From positions 124,001 to 188,000 of the IMG/VR virus record IMGVR_UViG_3300037010_003311: DNA of 64,000 nucleotides. One strand, 5' to 3'. The notes below the pieces were generated by a model that saw only the letters and a list, made by a program, of their open reading frames with translations, was not told the origin of the DNA and searched no databases. Of the stretch, positions 16,876 through 26,717 are shown piece after piece. Position 1 is the first letter of the stretch. Every line of letters starts with the position of its first letter. The translations under genes were made by a program, and so were the position numbers. This DNA is from a virus.

Positions 16876-19113
16876 CTATAAATCAATAATTACACCATTA
16901 CGGTATACGCTTAATGTTACATCATCATTTATAAAAGAACCTGAATTTTGGTCTTTTATTTGTTTCACAATAGTAGTTCTATTGCTACCTTTTTTAGCAT
17001 CCACTCCGCTTGGTTCACGATTTAATACAATATTTCTGCTTAATTGCTTTGTACCAACTGCCGACTGATTTATAACCTTTAATGGTATAAAATTCATTTT
17101 ATCTTTAATTTTTAAAATCTGGGTATCGTCATTCATATAACTTTGATCAATATTAAAAAAATAATTTTCAAAAAGATTTATTATTGGATTAAAGAACTCT
17201 TTCTTAAACGTATCACTTAGTATGAATCGACTAAACATATCCCTAATAAAAATTTTAGATATTTTATCAGTTTTAGATACATCTGGATCAACTTGTCGGT
17301 ATAGATTCAAAAACGTTTCAAAATATATTTTATCACCAAGTGGTGGATCATTTGGATTTAATGGATCAATAACCTTTGCTATATCTTTTAATCTTTCAAT
17401 CTCTTGTATTAGCCTTGGATACTTAGATATAATCTTTTGTCTAAATAAAATATAATTTGATTCAGAATATGTAAGTAATAGATTAATAAAAGTATCTCTA
17501 TCTAATTCGGTGAGATTCCACTCATTTTTAATAAATGTTAATTCATCTATCGCGGCTGTGGCCACAGCCGCATCTAATATACCATTAGCTTTTTGTTCGT
17601 TTAAAAAGCCAGTTAATAGTTCAATCAATGGGGTTAAAGTCTCTGGCAGATTACCATATAACTTAGCCCTGAGATCAGCACTAGTAAATACTGTGTTTAA
17701 GTCTATATTTTCTTGAGTGCTTAGTAATGAATTAAATTTAAACTTAAATTCTTTTAACTGGTCATATGGTGCTAACTTTTTAATATATTTACCATTTTCT
17801 AGTACCCAAGTATCTGAATTATCGATCAATAGATTTTTATAATCCTGGATCAGGGTTTCAATAGTTGGTAACATAGTTAATGGATATTGGAAATAACTAT
17901 AATAGTTAGGAATAACTTCGTTTCGATCAAGTTTAGAATTAAATCTATAAACCGTAGTATCAAAATCCCAACCAGGATTCCGAAATTTAAGTTCTTCTAT
18001 TTTTATATAAGTTAGAATATTTAAGTAGTCACCAAGAGGTATACGATTACTATAATTACCAATATTTATATAAAACTTATTATTCTGTAAAGCTGTGGTA
18101 CCATACATGCGGACCAGATCTGGATACATGGACATAGTATCATAAATATCATCACCAGTATTATACTGTATATATAGTACATTAGTATGAACTGGAAAAA
18201 TGTTACGTTTAGTAACTCTATCATTTCTACTAATATATTGCTCAAGTCTCATAAAATATTTAGAAGTAACAATATTTGCATCTAAATCAGTAATTAACTT
18301 TTTTGGATCCATTATATAAACCGGTTTTAGTTTATAGGCATACTTCTTAATACCATGAGTCTGGGAATCTGATATACTAAGATCAGTCTTTATGGATCCC
18401 GTGAGATCTGAACTATCAATAAAAATTTCAAAAGGTTCACTATTTGCTGGATCTAGAGCAATTTGCTCAGCCGTTGGGGCAAGTGTAAATTTTATTTTGT
18501 ACCAAGGTTTAACTTTTAAAGTGACGGTGGTTACCTTTTTCATATTTGCGTAATCAAATGAAATAGTAAGATGTGGTGTCAAGGTTGGATAATGAACAGC
18601 AACTCCGATATTGCTAATATCTTTAGCATAATACTTTTCAATTGGATAATATTTACCATCATCTTCTAAGTATTCAATTTTATCTATAACTGGTACTTGG
18701 TATTTAGCATTCACATACTCATCAGTCTCTTCGACTACAACATTATAAAAATTTATATCACCAAGTACATCTTCCATGACCTGAGCAAATAGTTTATAGA
18801 TTTGGGGAGTACCTCTTTTCTCAAAGAGTTGGTTTAATATATATATTATTTTTGCTTTGTAATCATCTGGTATTGTTTTAGTAATATTATCATCTATACC
18901 AAATTGCATAAAATAAAGAGTCAAGAATTTTTTACTTGGTTGATTCTTTAAAAAATTTATTATGTCTTCTGGTATAGTCTGGTATAAATCGGATAATACG
19001 GTACTAAATAACTGTTTAATATCATTAGTATTATTCAAAGTATTAAACATTGGTAAAGTGACTAATAACTCGCTAAATTCATTGATAAGTTTATCATCTA
19101 TAAGCGTATTCAA
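16876..19113 (-). CDS. Large virion protein, baseplate candidate (745 aa)
   Basis: A 745-aa protein starting at TTG 19113 behind AAAGGA. The N-terminal 150 residues are helical and include the phrase EKRGTPQIYKLFAQVMEDVLG, reminiscent of phage tail/baseplate proteins of the P2 gpI type, in which a helical repeat is followed by strands. The middle has mixed strands with aromatic residues, and the last 250 residues are charged helices. No enzyme motif is seen. With its neighbours it probably builds the baseplate or wedges. The function is inferred from position and a weak pattern. Confidence 0.45.
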   Translation of the reverse strand: MNTLIDDKLINEFSELLVTLPMFNTLNNTNDIKQLFSTVLSDLYQTIPEDIINFLKNQPSKKFLTLYFMQFGIDDNITKTIPDDYKAKIIYILNQLFEKRGTPQIYKLFAQVMEDVLGDINFYNVVVEETDEYVNAKYQVPVIDKIEYLEDDGKYYPIEKYYAKDISNIGVAVHYPTLTPHLTISFDYANMKKVTTVTLKVKPWYKIKFTLAPTAEQIALDPANSEPFEIFIDSSDLTGSIKTDLSISDSQTHGIKKYAYKLKPVYIMDPKKLITDLDANIVTSKYFMRLEQYISRNDRVTKRNIFPVHTNVLYIQYNTGDDIYDTMSMYPDLVRMYGTTALQNNKFYINIGNYSNRIPLGDYLNILTYIKIEELKFRNPGWDFDTTVYRFNSKLDRNEVIPNYYSYFQYPLTMLPTIETLIQDYKNLLIDNSDTWVLENGKYIKKLAPYDQLKEFKFKFNSLLSTQENIDLNTVFTSADLRAKLYGNLPETLTPLIELLTGFLNEQKANGILDAAVATAAIDELTFIKNEWNLTELDRDTFINLLLTYSESNYILFRQKIISKYPRLIQEIERLKDIAKVIDPLNPNDPPLGDKIYFETFLNLYRQVDPDVSKTDKISKIFIRDMFSRFILSDTFKKEFFNPIINLFENYFFNIDQSYMNDDTQILKIKDKMNFIPLKVINQSAVGTKQLSRNIVLNREPSGVDAKKGSNRTTIVKQIKDQNSGSFINDDVTLSVYRNGVIIDL

Positions 19114-19152
19114 AATTTTCCTTTCAATCTAAATATCCATGACCGTATGGAT

Positions 19153-20130
19153 CTAAACTAGATCCAATGTTATGTTAATGAATGGGCTATATAACTCATA
19201 CAATGTTGCTACTGCAACATATAGCGCCGAGGCAGTTTGGGTTGTACCACTTGTTACTGCGGGCACTACCGCTACAATTGGATAACCATTATCATTAGTT
19301 TGGTATTTATAATTTAGTATGACTGGTAGATCTACTTTAGCTAATGTTTTTAAAGCATGTATCGTACGATTTACCAAAGTTTGATCATCTGCAGAAAGAC
19401 TAATATCACTAAAAAGGCACTTGGTTGGATTATAAAAACTTTTAATTGTTTTAATGAGATTAGCTTTCTGATTAATTAATCCAACGAAATTACTATAGTA
19501 ATGGCTTGGGTACCAAATATCAAATTCATTATTAAAGTAATATGTTTCATTAACTTGTACTAGGTCCAAACTACTTTTAACGAGTGGAGCGTTTTCATAA
19601 GTTATTTGGTATAGTTTTAGATCTTTATGTACGCTTTGAATATATGTTACCCCGAGTACCCGGAATATTTCATTTGGTTCGGAATAGAAGCTAAATAGAT
19701 CATCTGGTAATGGTTCAGTCATTTGAAATATAGTCATAGTGCTACTAGAATTAATATCATAACCAAATCTATCATCATTCCTACCAATTTGGTAGGATAA
19801 TGGATTATTGTTAAACGATGGGCAGAATTCATAAACATTATAAACGGAATCTTCTAATTTTTTAACATTATGAATACTTGTTTCATTATCGAAGTTACTA
19901 TTCTTTGGAATATAGTTATGGTAAAATTTTACAACAACCGAATCCTTTTTAGAGTTCAATAAATAATAGTTTAAGTTCTTAATATACTCTTTATATATAG
20001 AATACTGATAAAAATCTTGGGTTAATAAAGTAGCTCCTGATTCAAATATACCACCATCACTTGGTAGGTTCGGAAATGCTTTATTAACCGGATTATCAAT
20101 ATTTGCTTGATTCACTCGAGGAGTTGGCAT
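19153..20130 (-). CDS. Virion-cluster protein of unknown function (325 aa)
   Basis: A 325-aa protein, polar at the N-terminus, with a beta-rich middle (EIFRVLGVTYIQSV, then YQITYENAPL) and a hydrophobic, Ala/Thr-rich end. The strand pattern in the middle recalls neck or tail-terminator proteins such as T4 gp14, but I would not assign it. The start follows AGAAAGGAACC. It lies 39 bases upstream of the 745-aa gene, and a GGATCTA-GTT-TAGATCC hairpin overlaps its stop codon. Confidence 0.5.
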   Translation of the reverse strand: MPTPRVNQANIDNPVNKAFPNLPSDGGIFESGATLLTQDFYQYSIYKEYIKNLNYYLLNSKKDSVVVKFYHNYIPKNSNFDNETSIHNVKKLEDSVYNVYEFCPSFNNNPLSYQIGRNDDRFGYDINSSSTMTIFQMTEPLPDDLFSFYSEPNEIFRVLGVTYIQSVHKDLKLYQITYENAPLVKSSLDLVQVNETYYFNNEFDIWYPSHYYSNFVGLINQKANLIKTIKSFYNPTKCLFSDISLSADDQTLVNRTIHALKTLAKVDLPVILNYKYQTNDNGYPIVAVVPAVTSGTTQTASALYVAVATLYELYSPFINITLDLV

Positions 20131-20160
20131 AATGGTTCCTTTCTGATTCGATCATCTAAT

Positions 20161-22158
20161 CTAATTAGCTACGACGTCTAAACTTAACAATTCGTTATTA
20201 ATACTAATAACTATTTGTAAAGTAACTTTTACAAACATACCATTATCCTGACTAATAGGGGTAATAGATACTAAATTAAAATTAGCCGAATACAATATAT
20301 TTAGCTGTATTATAAATTGGCTAAGTTCTTCGGTTATGAAAGTTACATTAAATGCTTTAGTTTGTATAAACTGTTTAATATATGATTTAAAGCCACCACT
20401 AAATGGTACTATGTTTTCTGTTAACCGTAAGTATGTACCAAATTGTGTAACAAAGAACTCTTTAAAATTATAAATTTTATTGAAATGGCCTTGGTTAAGG
20501 TTTATATCCAATAATGAAGTTGTTTGTAATATATATGGTTCGGCTCTTTTATTATTACGGTTAATCTTATAGAAGAAAACCATTAGAATCTGGTTAAGAT
20601 CCGCAGCCGATATAACAGCGGTATCTATAAAATTAATAAGTGGCTTATAATTTTCATATGCTAAATCACTATTATCAATATTACCTTCCTTATCATATAA
20701 TAAGAACTTCTCTAATTCCTTACAATGATTATAACCAGATGTGATACTAATATTAAATATTGTATTACTATCTGGAGCATCTGGGAATAGGAAGCCAGGA
20801 GCATTCATAAAAAGCTTTTTGTAATCACTACCAATGTTTGTTTTATTATACTTGCGGTCGTAAGTTTCATCAAATATATAAACCTGATTACTAATACTTT
20901 GTACCGGAGCATTACTAGTCGCACCAAAACCATAAAATATACTATTGTTAAAACGGAACGATTTATCTATTTCTTTAACGATTATTGAACTAGTCTTATC
21001 TATAGAAACATTAAAGTAATGTCTCTTTTTATTAGTAATAATAAAATCTAAAAATAAAGGATCAATTTTTCGTTCGTGTGAAGATGTAAAGGTTTGATAA
21101 TAATAATAGTTATATGTTGAATTATACTTTATTGTATGATTTTGTAAATAATTATAATCTGGATTCTGTAAAATTTCTGGTTTGAAAACAGCTTCGGTTC
21201 TACAAATGTTTACCGATAATATTATATTTCTTATATCTGGACTAATTTCAATATCTAAAATATTAGAGTTGGTTAAATTATAATAGAAAATTATATCTTT
21301 ACTAATTGAGTTATCTCGGGCCGATAAAGCTACTTCATAAATAACTGGTTCGAGATTATCGTTTTCAATAAACACTTTATTGAACTCTAAATGTAAACGA
21401 TTTGGAAACTTAGTATATAATGAATCTGGTATATTGCTATTACGACAAGCCTTATAAAAAATTGGATGCAAATTAGAATTATCGCGAAAGAGTGAAAGTA
21501 TTCGATCTTTATAAAAATATAATTTATTAGCACTCTCTTTTACATAGCTATTAAACAGCATAAACCGGAGGCCAATCTCGTTTTGAATAGCTATTGGCAT
21601 TTCTGCTAGTAGTATTGATTCTTTATTATTAAAACTAGATACTGGAATAAAATCTTTTAAATTATAAGTAATATAATCATTTTGGGTAATATAAACATCA
21701 TTCTCGAAACTATTAATTCGCTCTTTATAATGTGCCAAATCTTTTAGGCTTAATGATAATAGAGCTGTACTGGTACCAGCGGATTCCCAACCAGGGACAC
21801 CAGTGTTAGAAACTGGTTCTTTATTAACGATTGGTAAAAAGTTAACCAAAGAACTATAATCCGGTATAGTAACAACTTGTTGAGGTTCTATCCCAGTCGC
21901 TAATGGGATAGCGACTGCTGGCGTATTTGGTTCAATTAATGGTTGAGCTTGGTTAAGATGTGTATTAACCGTAGTATCAAAATTATTAGATACCAATTCT
22001 GTTATAGTTAACCATTTTACAATCGGGGTTGTTTTTATTGATGTAGTTGGAAAGTACTGGTCGTGAAGGTTAACATTAATTGTACCAGATATAATATTAC
22101 TCAATTTAGTAATTAAGTAAATCTGTAAAAACCCTTGATTGGGCATTGTATTAGCCAT
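20161..22158 (-). CDS. Virion-cluster protein of unknown function (665 aa)
   Basis: A 665-aa protein rich in Asn, Ile, Tyr and Phe, with long beta-prone stretches, no cysteine motif and no signal peptide. Nothing in it identifies a family. The C-terminal 100 residues form alternating strands, as in many baseplate and fibre-connector proteins. It is the first gene of the four-gene block running to the sheath, beginning after a terminator and an endonuclease gene. Its ribosome site is weak (GGTGA close to the ATG), so expression may depend on a promoter I do not see. Confidence 0.5.
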   Translation of the reverse strand: MANTMPNQGFLQIYLITKLSNIISGTINVNLHDQYFPTTSIKTTPIVKWLTITELVSNNFDTTVNTHLNQAQPLIEPNTPAVAIPLATGIEPQQVVTIPDYSSLVNFLPIVNKEPVSNTGVPGWESAGTSTALLSLSLKDLAHYKERINSFENDVYITQNDYITYNLKDFIPVSSFNNKESILLAEMPIAIQNEIGLRFMLFNSYVKESANKLYFYKDRILSLFRDNSNLHPIFYKACRNSNIPDSLYTKFPNRLHLEFNKVFIENDNLEPVIYEVALSARDNSISKDIIFYYNLTNSNILDIEISPDIRNIILSVNICRTEAVFKPEILQNPDYNYLQNHTIKYNSTYNYYYYQTFTSSHERKIDPLFLDFIITNKKRHYFNVSIDKTSSIIVKEIDKSFRFNNSIFYGFGATSNAPVQSISNQVYIFDETYDRKYNKTNIGSDYKKLFMNAPGFLFPDAPDSNTIFNISITSGYNHCKELEKFLLYDKEGNIDNSDLAYENYKPLINFIDTAVISAADLNQILMVFFYKINRNNKRAEPYILQTTSLLDINLNQGHFNKIYNFKEFFVTQFGTYLRLTENIVPFSGGFKSYIKQFIQTKAFNVTFITEELSQFIIQLNILYSANFNLVSITPISQDNGMFVKVTLQIVISINNELLSLDVVAN

Positions 22159-22259
22159 AAATCACCATCCATATAAAATTACCAATTTGTTTTTGTATAG
22201 AAATTTGGTACAGTTTGGTCTCTGCCATTACTTCGATCGCAGATGAAAGATTTTTTTAA

Positions 22260-22293
22260 CGACATGAAAAAGTTGGGCCACCTGGACCACAAC
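22260..22293 (-). terminator. Terminator variant after the 435-aa endonuclease-like gene
   Basis: On the minus strand an imperfect stem (GTTGTGGTCC-AGGT-GGCCCAAC, with two unpaired bases) directly follows the stop codon and is followed by TTTTTCATGTCGTTAAAAAAATC (quoted in full only to 20 bases elsewhere). This is the one copy of the motif with CATGTCG in place of CCTGTCG. Confidence 0.6.
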
Positions 22294-23601
22294 TTAATCT
22301 ATTTTAAAAACAAAATTACCGGAATCAAAAATAGCTTTATAACCATTAAGGTCTATAACTAGTTCTTTTTCAGTTAAATTTTCTTTATATACTTCAAGCT
22401 TTGTTTCAAGCTTATGTTTTTGGAAACTCTGTCGACTATGAAGTTTTGGTAAATTGTAATTATCAGTAATGTCTTCTCGCCAATAAAAATAATTTGGCTC
22501 AGCAACCTTTTCTTCATGGAATCCAATCTGTCTATATAAGTTTCCTTCTGACCAACGCCTATTTGCATATGATTTAATACTACCTGTATATTTAGCTTTG
22601 AATGCTTTGAGTAACCTGCTTGCACCACCTACTACACTATAACCTTTTGCATTACAAAACCGCATAAGCTCCCAATCTGTATTCTTATCAAATCGGCTTT
22701 TACTAAATGTCATAATAGATACTAATTCTTTTTGGTAGAATAAAGCAAATCGAATAAGTGCTTTACCAGTTCCTTGCAAGTGGTTACTTTCAACGAACTG
22801 ATTGCTTATTTTTAATAAACCTTTATGAGCCCGGTTGCTAGAATCAATCTCTATAATATCACATTTCCGAGCATAAATTCTATTAGATAAACCAAGAGCA
22901 TTTATTATCATGCTTTTCCAAATAAGTTGTTTGTTAGGATGTAGCCATTCTATATCATACATATATAGTACTTTTATACCAGTTTCAAGGCCACGATTAG
23001 TTGTATTCAAAAAATTATTTTTTTTGGATTTAAGATTACTTCTGGCTTCGATAATTGATTCGGCATTTGGAGTGATTGGGGTAAGCTTAGTAGCTAATTC
23101 TTTACTAATAAGGCTATCATTCAATAACTCGACTATTACTATCGAAACTTGTTGGTCTGGGAAATATATATCATTATCTAAAATATTAGCCTTATCACCA
23201 GCTAATACATAGTTAAATGATCTAGCCTCCAGCCACTGTACAATACTAGCAATAATAGTTTTTTTATTATTATATGTAGCCTCAGCTGGTAGAATATTTG
23301 GGATGGTTGGTACCTCTGGTTCCACAGCTTGAGTTATATGTTTCTTTTTAGATATAGTATTTACAATTTTAGTGATTTTCATATCTTTAATAGTACTAGC
23401 CATTTTAGCTTGGCAAGAATCACTACAGCAATATTTAAAACCAGCATCCGAATTTTTCCAAGCTTTTAAATTACCGCAATCCGGATTAATGCATTCTAAA
23501 TTATCTAAAGTTAATTGGAACTTATCCTTGTATTTTAGAATTCGTTTTATATTGAATTTATCTATGTTTGGATAATACTCTTTAAGTGTCGCTTCCGTCA
23601 T
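22294..23601 (-). CDS. Homing-endonuclease-related protein with a degenerate nuclease core (435 aa)
   Basis: I place the start at ATG 23601 behind AAAGGGAT; the open frame extends further upstream but into the previous gene. The N-terminus matches the family (CxxxxC pairs at Cys37/42 and about Cys58-63), but the KYG repeats are missing. Where relatives have LDIYxPxxKLAIEYNGxYWH, this protein reads NDIYFPDQQVSIVIVELLND. The first Asp (144) survives, whereas the Glu, Asn-Gly and Trp-His are replaced. The C-terminal domain (RFCNAKGYS, ANRRWSEGNLYRQIGF) is well preserved. It therefore probably binds DNA without cutting, or helps the neighbouring active-looking endonuclease, from which it is separated by one base. 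Confidence 0.7.
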   Translation of the reverse strand: MTEATLKEYYPNIDKFNIKRILKYKDKFQLTLDNLECINPDCGNLKAWKNSDAGFKYCCSDSCQAKMASTIKDMKITKIVNTISKKKHITQAVEPEVPTIPNILPAEATYNNKKTIIASIVQWLEARSFNYVLAGDKANILDNDIYFPDQQVSIVIVELLNDSLISKELATKLTPITPNAESIIEARSNLKSKKNNFLNTTNRGLETGIKVLYMYDIEWLHPNKQLIWKSMIINALGLSNRIYARKCDIIEIDSSNRAHKGLLKISNQFVESNHLQGTGKALIRFALFYQKELVSIMTFSKSRFDKNTDWELMRFCNAKGYSVVGGASRLLKAFKAKYTGSIKSYANRRWSEGNLYRQIGFHEEKVAEPNYFYWREDITDNYNLPKLHSRQSFQKHKLETKLEVYKENLTEKELVIDLNGYKAIFDSGNFVFKID

Positions 23602-23602
23602 T

Positions 23603-24790
23603 TTATCCCTTTTTAATTTTGAGTTCGTGTGGGTCATCTGTTCGCAGCTGTAATTGTCCAGAATCATATACCTGGAATTGAGTAGATTCAGTTTTAATTT
23701 TTGGCTCAATTATTAAATATTCTTCTAGGTTTATAGATTCTAGATAGCACCCATCGTCCAAAACATATGAAAAAGCCACTTCCGTAGCCCTTGGTTCTAA
23801 TTTAAATTTTATTGCATTCTGGATTTTAGAAATATTTTTTTCATAAGTATCTGTTTCATAAAGGTGTACTAAGCTAATACCAGCAGCAATACAAGCTAAT
23901 GATTTCTGCTGATGGTAGTACTTATCTGTACCAGCTTCAGTACTATGCCAATATAAACCATTATATTCCACGGCAAGTTTTAATGCCGGAATATAAATAT
24001 CCAACTCTAGTGGTTTAATTATGCTACGGTTGTTAGTATTGACCTCGTAGCCTAGTTCTTGTATGTAGCTAGCAAGCTGCTGCTCTTTTAAGCTGGAACC
24101 TTTAAACTTTTTATATTGTATGTTTAATCGCTTAGCTCTTTGCCATAAATGACCAGAGGTACAATTAAAGTGGTTCATACATTTTTCAATATTTAAATAA
24201 CCATCAACCATTAAAAAGTTTTCTGCCCAATATTTAGCATCATCCCAATGTACAAAGTTAGTAATATGCTTATTTAGATGGTTTTTACCAGCACCATATT
24301 TATTAGAGTTTGTATCTTTTGCTTTCAATATTGCTTCTGGATTCGAGGTAGTATGTTCATAACCAGTTCTAGTTAAATAAGTTTGTTTAGCTTTTAATCT
24401 GGTTTCTTTAATTTTACTAGGATGTTCAACTCCATAATTTTTAAGAGATGTTAATTTCTTCTTCTCTTTAATTAATGGGCTACAGCTATTGTATTCAAAT
24501 CCAAATCGTTTGAGGTTAGTAGCTTTTTGTTTAGAAAACATTATTTCTAAAATTTTGGGCTTAGAAACATTTTTACAAATGTCGCTACCACAAGTATGAC
24601 CGAATCCTTGCGTAGAATTTTGCCACTTCCGTAACAAACCGCAACTAGGATTAATACATTTAATATTGGCTACAGTATATTGGAACTTAGTTTGGTATTT
24701 GATGGATCGTTTCAAATCTATTAGCTTGGCATCAGGGAATTGGGCTCGTAACATTTCTAGGGTTAATGACATTGTTACAGAATCTGACAT
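23603..24790 (-). CDS. Homing endonuclease, Vsr-like fold, lacking the C-terminal domain (395 aa)
   Basis: Same family as 11121-12686. The zinc-ribbon-like CxxxxC pairs are at Cys45/50 and Cys67/72, KYG/NYG repeats occupy about 80-170, and an intact nuclease core LDIYIPALKLAVEYNGLYWH has Asp264, Glu275 and His282. Unlike the 521-aa relative it stops soon after the nuclease (395 aa) and lacks the RRW domain, which is instead present in the next gene. It lies directly downstream of the capsid gene terminator and has its own promoter-like TATAGAAATA and a good ribosome site (AAGGAA). Homing endonucleases next to capsid genes are a common arrangement in T4-like phages. Confidence 0.8.
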   Translation of the reverse strand: MSDSVTMSLTLEMLRAQFPDAKLIDLKRSIKYQTKFQYTVANIKCINPSCGLLRKWQNSTQGFGHTCGSDICKNVSKPKILEIMFSKQKATNLKRFGFEYNSCSPLIKEKKKLTSLKNYGVEHPSKIKETRLKAKQTYLTRTGYEHTTSNPEAILKAKDTNSNKYGAGKNHLNKHITNFVHWDDAKYWAENFLMVDGYLNIEKCMNHFNCTSGHLWQRAKRLNIQYKKFKGSSLKEQQLASYIQELGYEVNTNNRSIIKPLELDIYIPALKLAVEYNGLYWHSTEAGTDKYYHQQKSLACIAAGISLVHLYETDTYEKNISKIQNAIKFKLEPRATEVAFSYVLDDGCYLESINLEEYLIIEPKIKTESTQFQVYDSGQLQLRTDDPHELKIKKG

Positions 24791-24828
24791 ATATTTCCTT
24801 ACTAGAATATTGTTACAATCTACCTTTA

Positions 24829-24838
24829 TATTTCTATA
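24829..24838 (-). promoter_or_regulatory. Promoter-like TATAGAAATA before the 395-aa endonuclease gene
   Basis: The decamer lies 39 bases upstream of ATG 24790. It is enclosed by a 10-bp inverted repeat (ATATTGTTAC at 24807-24816, GTAACAATAT at 24869-24878), which could act as an operator or a leader fold. Confidence 0.5.
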
Positions 24839-24916
24839 CTAATTAAAATAGTACTGGGACTATAAACTGTAACAATATCCCTGTCGTAGGTGTTGCTAAA
24901 TAAAAGATTTTTTTAA

Positions 24917-24953
24917 CGACAGGAAAATTTTAGAGGCTTACGCCTCTAAAATT
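24917..24953 (-). terminator. Terminator of the major capsid gene with the CCTGTCG tail
   Basis: A perfect 12-bp stem (AATTTTAGAGGC, loop GTAA on the minus strand, GCCTCTAAAATT) that begins within the capsid stop codon and is followed by TTTTCCTGTCGTTAAAAAAA. A strong terminator directly behind the most abundant virion protein is expected. Confidence 0.8.
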
Positions 24954-26607
24954 ATTGTTGCATTGTAGCAGAACCAGTATCTAGTGTTGATACAGCGTTA
25001 TTATCTGGTGTAGATAATTCACCGAAGTAAGTAACTCCAGATGTTTGACCTAGTGAATCATAGTTGAATCCTGAGATTCCAGTAATTTTGATTGTAGCAA
25101 TACCTTCAGAACGAACAATACCAATCCAGTTTCTTGATTTGATGAAAGTACGGTTGATAGAGTTTGTAACCTCGCGAATTACATAGAATGGTTTATGAGA
25201 CACTTCCAAAATTGTACTTTGGCTTAATGTTTCAGATTTTGTTACAAGGTGGATTAAATCATCAGCTACCGCAAATGATGAAATGATTTGTAACTTAGCG
25301 AAATCACCAGTTGTACCATTTTGACCCATTTCTCCAACAGCACCAGAAAATTTCATTGTAAATTCTTGAAGAGATTTCAATAATGCAGCTGCTTTAATTC
25401 CACAGATAACATAAGAGAATTCTAAACGAGTGTTTTTACGTACAATTTCTTGTAGCATTGTAATTACTGGTAAAATGTTTTTGAAGATATCAGCAAATGA
25501 TCTAGGGTTAGTACCGAAGTCAGCTTTGATTTTTGAAAAATCGACTTCTGCATAGTGACCAAATTTTTTAGCTGATGGAATGTTTGTTTCCAAAAGTTCA
25601 GCAATTTCATAATCTTTGTTCAATTTCATTTGATCTTTTACATAATCTTTTACTTGAGCAATGATATCTAGATTGTAAAGTGATTTCCAATCTTGGATGA
25701 TTTCTTCAATGTTTTCGATTTCGAAAGAATCTTCAACGTCTGCATTGATATCGATCATTGATTGTTCTGGTCTTGCTTTAACAACACCTTTACCATTACC
25801 AACACCAAAGATACGTGTACGGAAAGTAATTGAACCAGTTGTAACTGTTCCAAGGAAAGAGATATTTACTATACCATAAGTAACTTGACCATTATCAAAG
25901 TTTACTGAACCAGAAACACGGATAACACCAAGAGAACCACCATTAGCATCAGTTAAAGTAATATCTTCATCAAAATTACCACGAGCATCAGCAATAATGA
26001 TAACAGCCATATCATGTTGAGTATCTGTAGTACCATCATTAGTTGTGAAAGTGATGTTAGTTATTTTGAAATTTCTTTTATTGATACGGAATTGATCAAC
26101 ATTAGTTGTAATACCAGCCAAAGTGAAAAGATTTGAAACAGCTTTATAAGAAACTAGTGTAACATAACCAGGACGAACGATTTGGTTAGCATTTGGGAAG
26201 TAAACTTTAGTTTCAGCGCCATCAAGACCAATAATTTTAGCAGTCCATTTAAGACGTGGAATAGACATTATTGGTTTATCAGATGGATAAACTGTAACAG
26301 CTTGGCTTAATAGAGGCTCTGCATAAATATCAAGTAGCATAGGGAAAGATGTTACTGAATAAGAGATCGCTTCAGGTGATCCCAACATTGTTGTACCCTC
26401 TTCGATAATCATTTGACGTTGACGATCAAAAAGTGATTGGAAGAATGGTTTTTGACTCTCTTCAAAACCTTCTAAAAGCTTTTGAGTATAAGACTCATAA
26501 TACATATCATCAGTAATTACTGATGTTGATGTTAATGCATCATCAAAAATAACAGAGTTATCAGCAACGAATGCACCAAAGTTTTCTAAAATTAGACCTT
26601 CTTGCAT
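24952..26607 (-). CDS. Major capsid protein (T4 gp23-like)
   Basis: A 551-aa protein with features of gp23-type capsid proteins. The helical N-terminal region (about 1-90, with an acidic ESQKPFFQSLFDRQ segment) would serve as scaffold/delta domain. Next comes the E-loop region with PRLKWTAKII, and a long HK97-type spine helix around 330-345 with QVKDYVKDQMKLN. The C-terminal A-domain includes SYVICGIKAA and ends with a beta tail (about 470-551). T4 gp23 is 521 aa. It is encoded directly downstream of the prohead protease, has a good ribosome site (AAGGAT), a T4-type late box upstream and its own terminator. The N-terminal region is probably removed by the protease during head maturation. Confidence 0.85.
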   Translation of the reverse strand: MQEGLILENFGAFVADNSVIFDDALTSTSVITDDMYYESYTQKLLEGFEESQKPFFQSLFDRQRQMIIEEGTTMLGSPEAISYSVTSFPMLLDIYAEPLLSQAVTVYPSDKPIMSIPRLKWTAKIIGLDGAETKVYFPNANQIVRPGYVTLVSYKAVSNLFTLAGITTNVDQFRINKRNFKITNITFTTNDGTTDTQHDMAVIIIADARGNFDEDITLTDANGGSLGVIRVSGSVNFDNGQVTYGIVNISFLGTVTTGSITFRTRIFGVGNGKGVVKARPEQSMIDINADVEDSFEIENIEEIIQDWKSLYNLDIIAQVKDYVKDQMKLNKDYEIAELLETNIPSAKKFGHYAEVDFSKIKADFGTNPRSFADIFKNILPVITMLQEIVRKNTRLEFSYVICGIKAAALLKSLQEFTMKFSGAVGEMGQNGTTGDFAKLQIISSFAVADDLIHLVTKSETLSQSTILEVSHKPFYVIREVTNSINRTFIKSRNWIGIVRSEGIATIKITGISGFNYDSLGQTSGVTYFGELSTPDNNAVSTLDTGSATMQQ

Positions 26608-26717
26608 AAATATATCCTTAAAAAATTTTTTTTGAAGTTGTATAGTACCAATATAATATACGAAATATCATATAATTTTAAAATAACTAGCTCTTCAACT
26701 AGATATTTGTTTATCAG

